NCBI GenBank assembly: GCA_028551475.1
Contig: CM052362.1
Location: 15,182,521-15,246,520, forward strand
Reading direction: 5' to 3'
Source of the DNA: Casuarina equisetifolia
Lineage: Eukaryota > Streptophyta > Magnoliopsida > Fagales > Casuarinaceae
DNA: 64,000 nt
The position numbers and the translations under genes were made by a program. The notes beneath the pieces are model-generated. The model did not search any database. It saw only the letters and a list, made by a program, of their open reading frames with translations, and was not told the origin of the DNA. Below, piece after piece: positions 56,701-64,000 of this stretch; positions within the stretch are counted from its first letter, which is position 1; each line of letters begins with the position of its first letter.

Positions 56701-59700
56701 TGTTTGTGCCCAGAACATGACTCTTGTTGGTCAAATCTCCACCTTAATGTTAGTGGTCTGGTTATGAACTTATTGTGTGTAAATGGGTGCCCTATATGGG
56801 TCCTATTATGTTGCTTAGATATCACAGTTATATACTTAATACTGCATTTGAGATTTGCTGATGTAAATCATGTGAAATTAGAGGTCCAATTCCTATGTCA
56901 TATATCATTTCACAATTTTTTTGCTCCCCCAAAATCATTGAAAGTATCAGGCAGAATTTGTGAAGTTGACTGCGATGGTGGGTTTCAAAAAGTGCTAAAT
57001 ATCTTGTAAGGTTGAAATATTTGGACTTCTCATGTATGAAAGAGATTTATTTTTGAGAAGTACGTGCAAATATCCCCATCTTTAATTTAAAGCTCTGTTT
57101 AAAATTCTTGCCGAGTCCTCTTCATTAACATTTTTGGGCATTAATTAAGTTATGGCATCAAGGTTGTGTTGTTTCCTTTTTTCTTTTTAAAATACCCTGT
57201 GGCAATCTTTTAGTCTTATATCTAATGCATAAAAGCGCTTATTTTTCAGTGCATGTATTGGACGGACCATCACTTCTAACTTCAGGAGCTAACATAATAT
57301 GTCTTGTCAACTATATTTTCCTAGTCAATCAAACTTTGTTGCTTTTTTGAATTTTAAAATGAACTGACAACAGGGATATGCACCGCCTAATTCAGATAGA
57401 AGGGATGGAGTTCTAAGAAGAAAGCGCCTTGAGTATCTTGACTGTGTCTCTCAGTATTATGACATTCCAGATACTGAAAGATCAGATGATGAGATCAACA
57501 TGCTTCGCCAGGTTCTTTCATGCCTGCTGAATTCTCAATGTTGAGTATTATTAATCTGCTCTACCCAGAATTTGACAAATGCCAACATATTTATTGTTAG
57601 ATTGCTGTTGACTGTCCAAGGACTGTACCTGATGTCTCTTTCTTCCAGCAACCACAAGTTCAGAAGTCCTTAGAGCGCATTCTTTATACATGGTTAGCCT
57701 TTATTGTTCACTGTTATGTGTCATGTGATATGGGCATGCATGGGAAAAGAAACTAATTAACTTAAACCAAATATACTGAACTAAGGGCCAAAAGGGCTTT
57801 GATCTGCTGTTTTATTATTTTATCAAATTTTTAAGTCATCAGTAGTTTTATGACACAACTCTTGCTTCCATGATGGGTTACAGCTTTAGCACATCTTCAA
57901 ATCTTGGTAGATCAGTCAGTGTTATATTCTTTGTGAACTTCTCTGTGCGTTTACATGGTTAGAGGGTCATCGTCTTCAAAGTTAGATTTTTGTATAACCC
58001 CATCTTGTCCATTTAATTTGTATGTAATTTATCAATGTCAATTATATTGATGCTGAATGCTGAGGTAGGTTGATCAGCTGAGTTCCAGAGTTAACTGAAA
58101 TTAAAATGGAACTAAAGTAAAACTATCTGTCCTCTTTCTCCATCATTTTGGAGGAAAAAAACTATCTTAAAGTGTTGAAGTACCCCATTAATAAAATTCC
58201 AGTTCCTTGAATTGCATCTTGGACATGGGACAAAAACCTTGAGCTTGAATATTTTTTTTCCCTTTTTTTTTCGCTCTTATAGATCAGTAGCAACCCTAGA
58301 GTTCTGGAATATCATTTGCAAGCTGGGTGTTTAACTTCTTAGGAGTGAGAAGATCATAATGGAAACCATAAATACAGGTGGTAGAGCCTTAACTTGACAT
58401 GCAGGTTGGGCTTTTGAAATATTCATGCTGATCTCTTTTATATTCCTTGTGTCATTGCTTCACTCGCTTAGGTCTTCTTGAGATCTTTTTGTAGCAACAA
58501 CTGTAAGGAACTTGGATGTTTAACTCTTTATCAAAAACAGAACTTGGATCTTACTTCTGATTGGATCTCAAATTGGATAGCCTTGTTTCAGTTGCTGGTT
58601 CAATTCAAAGACCATGTACCTGAATTTTGTGATTTCAGATCTGAACCCACTTTTTATTTGAGGAATAGTCATAGGTGGACTTTCTGTTACTTCAGACCTA
58701 CACTATTTCTTACATGCTCTTGCATATCGGTCCCACAAATCAGCTTGCTGAAAAGTATTCAACTGATTAGGAAGATCATTGTTGAAAAACTCATAGGAGA
58801 ATAACTTATTTGTCTTTTTTCAAGTCAATAAGCTCTTGTAGGATCTCCAATGATGTAAAAACATCACAGTAGTACCTTGCTCTGATGCGTATGTAATGCA
58901 CTACAATTAACAGATCTGAAGCTGGCCTGTTCACATTCTGTTTGAAGGCTGTGCTTGCACCTAATCAAGCTCAACTAAGTAGCAACGGAGAGCTTTATGG
59001 CAACACCAAAATAAACCTGATGCCAACATCAAACATAACCAAGTTAAACAGAACCATTTGTATATGTTTCTGGAGGGGCCATGTCCCATACCAAGAATCA
59101 TGGGGCTTTTTTGTTATTTGCATCCAGGATGCTGATTAATATATCCATGCTGCTATAACTTAAAAAAGGAAAGGGGCTGTGGTTTTTGGGATTTTCTTTT
59201 TCCCCCTTTCTTTTGTTGTTGGGGTTGTTGGCTTTGGTTGACGAGAAGAAAACTAGGAGATCTCATATATAGCTGTGTGTGTCCTCATTGGAGTATTGTC
59301 ATAGTTTTGATCAGCTTATCACTTCCATCTGTTTTTCAATATCTTTACAGGGCCATTCGGCATCCTGCAAGTGGATATGTTCAGGGAATAAACGATCTAG
59401 TTACACCCTTTCTAGTTGTTTTCTTGTCTGAGTTCCTAGAAGGGGCTGTGGACAGCTGGTCAATCTCAGATTTATCTCCAGAAAGAATTTCTAACATAGA
59501 GGCTGATTGCTATTGGTGTTTGTCAAAATTGCTTGATGGGATGCAAGACCATTACACATTTGCTCAACCAGGAATCCAGAGGCTTGTGTTTAGACTGAAG
59601 GAATTGGTTAGGCGGATTGATGGTAATTTTCTTCTAAGCCCTACTTTTATTCTAGAGCCCTGTATATGAACAAAAGAAAACTGATTTATGGTGTTATCAA

Positions 59701-62445
59701 TAAATTCCTTGCTTGATTTTTGCTCTGCCTGTTCACATTGCGTATATATTGGGTTGAATAGGATGTGAGCCCTGAACCTGCTTATATTGCATCATAGTCA
59801 ATCTTTATGGTATCCATAATTAGTTGGTCTTCAAAATTAGGGGTATCCAATCGAGTCAAGTTCAGTTCATGGTTATAGATTTATGCTTAACAAAATTAAA
59901 AGACTTTGAATTGGAGCTTCCAGACTTTTTAAGGCTAGTGTCACCAGATGACCCTGGCTCCCTATTTTCTCTGCTCATGTCTCTTGGTTTGATACCACTA
60001 TGACATTCTTATTTTTTGTCTGATTATGATGCAAAGGGGGTCTGCCTATTTAATGATTGAAGTGTATAGGCTTGTTATTTTTGCTTAATGAGGTCTCCTT
60101 TGAAGGTAAAATTGAATGGCAGCTTTGTAGCCTCATAATTCCCACTTATGTTTGCATTTTGCAGCATACACAGAGGGGGTACTTGAGCTGAAAAATTCCC
60201 TTCATGCTCTACTATGCCCAATTCATATTTAGGTGGCAGTCATATTAAACTTTTATTTCCATGGTACATGGAGTTATGCTCTTTAAAAAATATATGCATG
60301 AATCTCTGGATGAAAGCATAAGCAATATCTACTTTTTAAACCATCCAAGCTGCTTCTGTACTTAGAAGTCTTTACCACTCTCGTTCACCATAATTTCTTC
60401 TCTTGTCCTCCCATCTCTCAAAGACAGAAGTCTTGGCTGACATGTTGGCACATGCCAAAGAACTCTTATCCAGGCTTGCCACAAAATACTACTGGATCTG
60501 TTGCAGATTGTGGAAATAGATGACTGCCTTTACAATTGCGAGAATAGTTATACTTCTAGTGTTGATATGTTTTGCTTTTTTATCTTTTTCAAGAAATTTA
60601 ATAATGCTTGTTTTCTGAGTCTGTTCTTGATGTATCTTCTTGTGTGAGACAATATGTGGCTTAATTTTGGTGCATTGCAAAATAACTAAATGATGGCTTG
60701 AAATGGAAATTTGAGTTAATTAAGCCTTAGTGCCTTATGGACGTCTAACATTGGACTGTTGCACGTACAGCAAATCAGAATTTGTCATTTTTAGTTTTCA
60801 TCAAGTGTCATCAATATTTTATGCAGCGTCCTACCCAATATCCCAACCCCATTATGGCTAACCCTAGGGCATACCAACCTACCTCGTGTTATGTCCGAAC
60901 TAAGTATGCATCTTATTGCGAAAACTGTGTTGATTTTGCTATTCCCATGAACTGCTTCTTTAGGAAATGTGATTTGACTCAAGAACAGAGCATATTTTTC
61001 ATTGTCACTCAAGGACTTTGAGACCTTTAAACACTAGCAATGAATAGTTTTCTTGGGTTTCCCAGCCCTTTCTGGTGAAATGGTTGGTGAAGAATCTTTC
61101 ATAGAATTGCATTATCAAATTTATCTCCAATTCATAAATAACCACTCGGGTGGATGCATCAATTGTAAAACATTCCAGCAACTTTTTATACATAGTTCTT
61201 ATTGTTTCTAATTTTTCTTTTATCCATAATTCTAAATAAAATATGCCTGGCCCCATTGACAATACCACTTTTTGAAACTCCTTTAGAACCTGTCTCAAGA
61301 CACATGGAGGAGCAAGGGCTGGAGTTTCTGCAATTTGCTTTCCGCTGGTTCAACTGTCTTCTAATACGTGAGGTTTGATCCTCCCCCAAATGCATCTTCT
61401 GTATTTTGAATTATGTAGTCTCCATTTTAGTAGACAAATTTGTTGAGTGAACCAAATATGTAATTTCTAGGTTGCTTAAGTTGTATCTGAAAAAATTTGC
61501 AGCAGAGATTTGGCCATGATCTGGTGTTTTCATCATTTATCCAAGAGCTAAGACAGGTTCTATCTTGCTAGGTACCTTTCCATCTCGTCACTCGTCTTTG
61601 GGACACATATCTTGCAGAAGGAGATGCACTACCAGATTTCCTAGTATACATATTTGCCAGTTTTCTTTTAACGGTGAGATGGACATTCTTAACTTTGTTA
61701 CTGATTGATCTCTAATTGATGGTTTAAAATGTATTTGTTGACAAATTATTTGTGTCACTTTTCTTTTACTTCCCTGGGAAAAATAGTGACAAATTTAAGG
61801 CAGGCATGCTCCTTTGTGTTTATAGGAAAAGAGATTGTGTTTTTTACATGATCTAGCAGTTAACATCAAAGGTGTGATCACTTGCTGTCTAAGATCTTCA
61901 ACATACCATGTGGGTTCACTTTTGAACCTATGATTACGGTGTTTCTTTGAGCTTCTTATATGGACTTGCTTTTGATGTACTTCAGTTGGAATGCAACACA
62001 GAAGTACCCTGTCCTTTTTTGTCCTGGTCCAAAGACACCTTTTCTATAATGATCTACGTGGAGGAAAATATTTGTTTGTGTAGATCAAGTTTCCGTCATA
62101 TATATCTAGAACATTACAACGAGTATCAGTAGGTTCAAGTTGGCATATGTTGTTACCTAGGTGCTTATAGCTCTAATATATTGCTGCACTTCCAATTTCA
62201 GGATAGTTAGCTACATCAAGTCAAATTTCCTTTCGTTGTAGATCATGATTTCATGTTAATATGAGTGGTTACCTCATGTTCAGTGGTCAGATAAGCTTCA
62301 GAAGCTTGATTTCCAAGAATTGGTGATGTTCCTTCAACACCTTCCAACACAAAACTGGAGTCACCAAGAGCTCGAAATGGTGCTTTCTAGAGCATTTATG
62401 TGGCACAGTATGTTCAACAGCTCTCCCAGCCACTTAGCCAGCTAA
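53788..62445 (+). CDS. TBC-domain Rab GTPase-activating protein (TBC1D22/GYP1-like)
   Basis: Ten exons: 53788-53897, 54980-55136, 55242-55431, 56362-56432, 57374-57511, 57601-57692, 59351-59622, 61287-61372, 61572-61673, 62284-62445. They join in frame to 459 aa with GT-AG introns. Residues 1-150 are a Ser/Lys-rich, probably disordered leader. The TBC domain follows and has both catalytic fingers: IPDYMRPDVW with Arg168, and SGYVQGINDL with Gln218. Further TBC signatures are EADCYWCLSKLLDG, RWFNCLLIRE, RLWDTYLAEGD and FLVYIFASFLL. By family the protein stimulates GTP hydrolysis on Rab proteins in Golgi/endosomal traffic. The closest class by sequence feel is TBC1D22/GYP1. No break is seen; the start was taken because its frame joins exon 2 without an upstream in-frame alternative. 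Confidence 0.92.
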
Positions 62446-63550
62446 GGAGAAAATTGTAATATTCATTATTTTTTACCAGTTTCGGTTTTTCTTTTTCCTT
62501 TTTCTTTTTGAATATCTTTTTCATTTTTTGCTTCCCTATCAATATTTTCTTACTTCAGTGGAGGAAACCGGCCCATGCTCTCAATATGATTTGTGGCTTG
62601 TAATATCTGTTTTCCTTGTAGATTCCCTTTGACCGGAGATGAACAATGAACAAAGTAGAAATAATAAAAAATTATTATACTTTGTACATCAAATTTCCAT
62701 TTCATGAATGGCGTTGAGGAAGTCCTAACATGTTGCTTGAAAGCTATGAAAAAGAGTTTTTGTTTTTTGTTTAAAAATGTTCAGAATTGTCCTGTAAAAC
62801 GTAGGGACACATATCGAAGTGCTGTCCATACATCACCTTGTTTCAAAGAGCATCTTGGAAAGCTTATCTTCTGATTGGTGCCAAGCAATGTAGTTGAGAA
62901 AACAATCAAACGAAATGCAAGCAGCAGGAAAGTAATAAGAAACCCAACCTCCTGATTTTCTAGGAAATTACCAGATAAAAGTTGACCAACTGAACTATAT
63001 TTTTTAAAAAGAAAAAAAAGAAAAAAAAAACTGAATTATACTTGAATATCAGACCCAACATATTCGAGAACGTCTTCCTACATTCAATTTTTCTTGATAT
63101 CTCCAAAGAGGGTCAGATTACTACAGACGAAAGGCCAATAAAACATTGGGAAACCATACTTTGAAGGTCCTTATCATTTTACTTTATCGAAGAATTCCTC
63201 AACGAGCGACAAAGGAGAGCCTGGATAATCTGCTTCGATGATTTAGTTTTCCTACGATGATTGCTGAGAGAATAAAATGGAAAGAATGTAGAGCTCATTC
63301 AAGGGAACTCAGTACCTCCAAATTCTGTCAAGAAGTTTCAATTGATTCCAAAAGTGTTCTAATAGAATCAACTTCCCCCTTTTATACCCGCTACAATCCC
63401 CTTACAAGCATAATTGGAAAATGAAACTCCAATAACCATCAAAGAATACAGCTTTTCTTTCCCCACATGATGATATGAATAGCAAACACTACCTCAGCTT
63501 GTACTAAGATCCAATAATGACGAACATGGATGAACAAAGATTTCAATTTC
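62446..63550. other. Convergent intergenic region
   Basis: Holds the 3' flanks of the TBC gene and the PPR gene. There is an A-rich tract at about 63003-63032. No gene seen. Confidence 0.5.
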
Positions 63551-63940
63551 TTACATCTTTTTGTCAACTTCTTCAAGGAATTTCCGAGGCGAATCAACAT
63601 ATTGAACACATTCCTCCTTTACCATTGCTGCTAATTCTTCTTCTCCAGCCTTCTCAAGGTTCCTTATCAGTATCATAAACGTTAACCTATCTGGGGAACA
63701 ACCTGATGCCTTCATTGACTCATATGTCTCCATTGCCTTTCCTGTCATTCCCACGTGTAAATATGCTCCAATCATCTCAGCAAAAGCTCTTGTGTTGGGT
63801 TGTAAACCTTCTTTCTTTATTTCAGAAAATAGCTCTTCAGCCATTTCAATCAATTTGTTCTTTCCCAACAAAAAAATCATGTCACAGTATATAAGCACAT
63901 CTGGTTTGTACCACTCTTCCTTCCGCACAAATTGAAACAT
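63551..63940 (-). CDS. Short P-class PPR protein, THA8-like (last exon; 5' part outside window)
   Basis: The exon begins after an AG acceptor at 63942-63941 and ends at a stop at 63551-63553. Its 129 codons hold about three PPR-type helix pairs: KPDVLIYCDMIFLLGKNKL, QPNTRAFAEMIGAYLHVGMT and SPDRLTFMILIRNLEKAGEE, then a helical C-terminus (VDSPRKFLEEVDKKM). The wording resembles THA8 and THA8-like proteins, small organelle PPR proteins that bind RNA; THA8 promotes splicing of chloroplast group II introns. That sub-family call is from memory. The window's last bases read GTAAG on the minus strand, so the preceding exon ends right at or beyond position 64000. No targeting peptide is visible in this part. 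Confidence 0.85.
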   Translation of the reverse strand: MFQFVRKEEWYKPDVLIYCDMIFLLGKNKLIEMAEELFSEIKKEGLQPNTRAFAEMIGAYLHVGMTGKAMETYESMKASGCSPDRLTFMILIRNLEKAGEEELAAMVKEECVQYVDSPRKFLEEVDKKM

Positions 63941-64000
63941 CTAAAACCTGATTTACATTCAGACCAAATACAAATTCAAAAGGAAGGATATTCAACTTAC

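Noticed and set aside
59238-59669. Start of the TBC exon taken as a separate gene
   Set aside because: It is exon 7 of the TBC gene read with flanking intron; the acceptor at 59350 joins in frame.
1-64000. CRISPR arrays, rRNA, tRNA, bacterial operons, riboswitches
   Set aside because: None recognised on either strand; a tRNA-finding program would be needed to exclude single tRNA genes firmly.

Overview
The window is nuclear DNA from a flowering plant, most likely a core eudicot. It has AT-rich introns and intergenic DNA, plant-specific families (NAC factor, SPARK-type GPI-anchored protein, short P-class PPR, PIP-like peptide) and LTR retrotransposons with a plant-type Met-tRNA primer site. 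I cannot name the species.

Layout. (1) 59-5354, minus: most of an intact At1g61900-like SPARK/GPI-anchored protein gene, including a 15-nt microexon; it runs off the left edge. (2) 5.4-9.0 kb: AT-rich, essentially gene-free. (3) 8.97-12.7 kb and 27.9-31.8 kb: two copies of a ~3.8-kb block. Each carries a J-domain protein gene; the right copy has an intact 176-aa ORF, the left copy is wrecked by a fold-back inverted duplication of a 24-bp coding repeat. (4) 12.7-25.7 kb, minus: relics of two nuclear genes for thylakoid proteins, a PIFI-like fragment and a VIPP1/IM30-like gene. The VIPP1-like introns have received a small non-autonomous LTR element (14693-16685) and a degraded Ty1/copia element (17725-23481), both with 5-bp target-site duplications. 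(5) 26.2-26.4 kb, minus: an intact small gene for a secreted PIP-like peptide with a TATA box and W-box cores upstream. (6) 32.65-34.70 kb, plus: a three-exon NAC gene with a minisatellite in intron 1. (7) 35.66-40.6 kb, minus: an incomplete RPB8 (RNA polymerase shared subunit) gene with one exon duplicated. (8) 41.4-42.2 kb, minus: a stand-alone copia-type gag ORF. (9) 43.56-52.74 kb, minus: a complete 18-exon BMS1 ribosome-biogenesis GTPase gene (1219 codons by my exon sum) with an AT-AC U12-type intron. (10) 53.79-62.45 kb, plus: a complete 10-exon TBC RabGAP gene (459 aa). (11) 63.55-63.94 kb, minus: the last exon of a THA8-like PPR gene running off the right edge.

The edges are quiet housekeeping sequence. 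The middle third (9-43 kb) is a dynamic pocket in which duplicated blocks, partial gene copies, minisatellites and LTR insertions are mixed with two or three apparently live small genes (PIP-like peptide, J protein, NAC). No operon-like functional grouping is expected or seen; the most informative signals are gene structure (microexon, U12 intron) and the duplication history. All exon joins were inferred by eye from frame, splice sites and remembered family sequence; no search was run.
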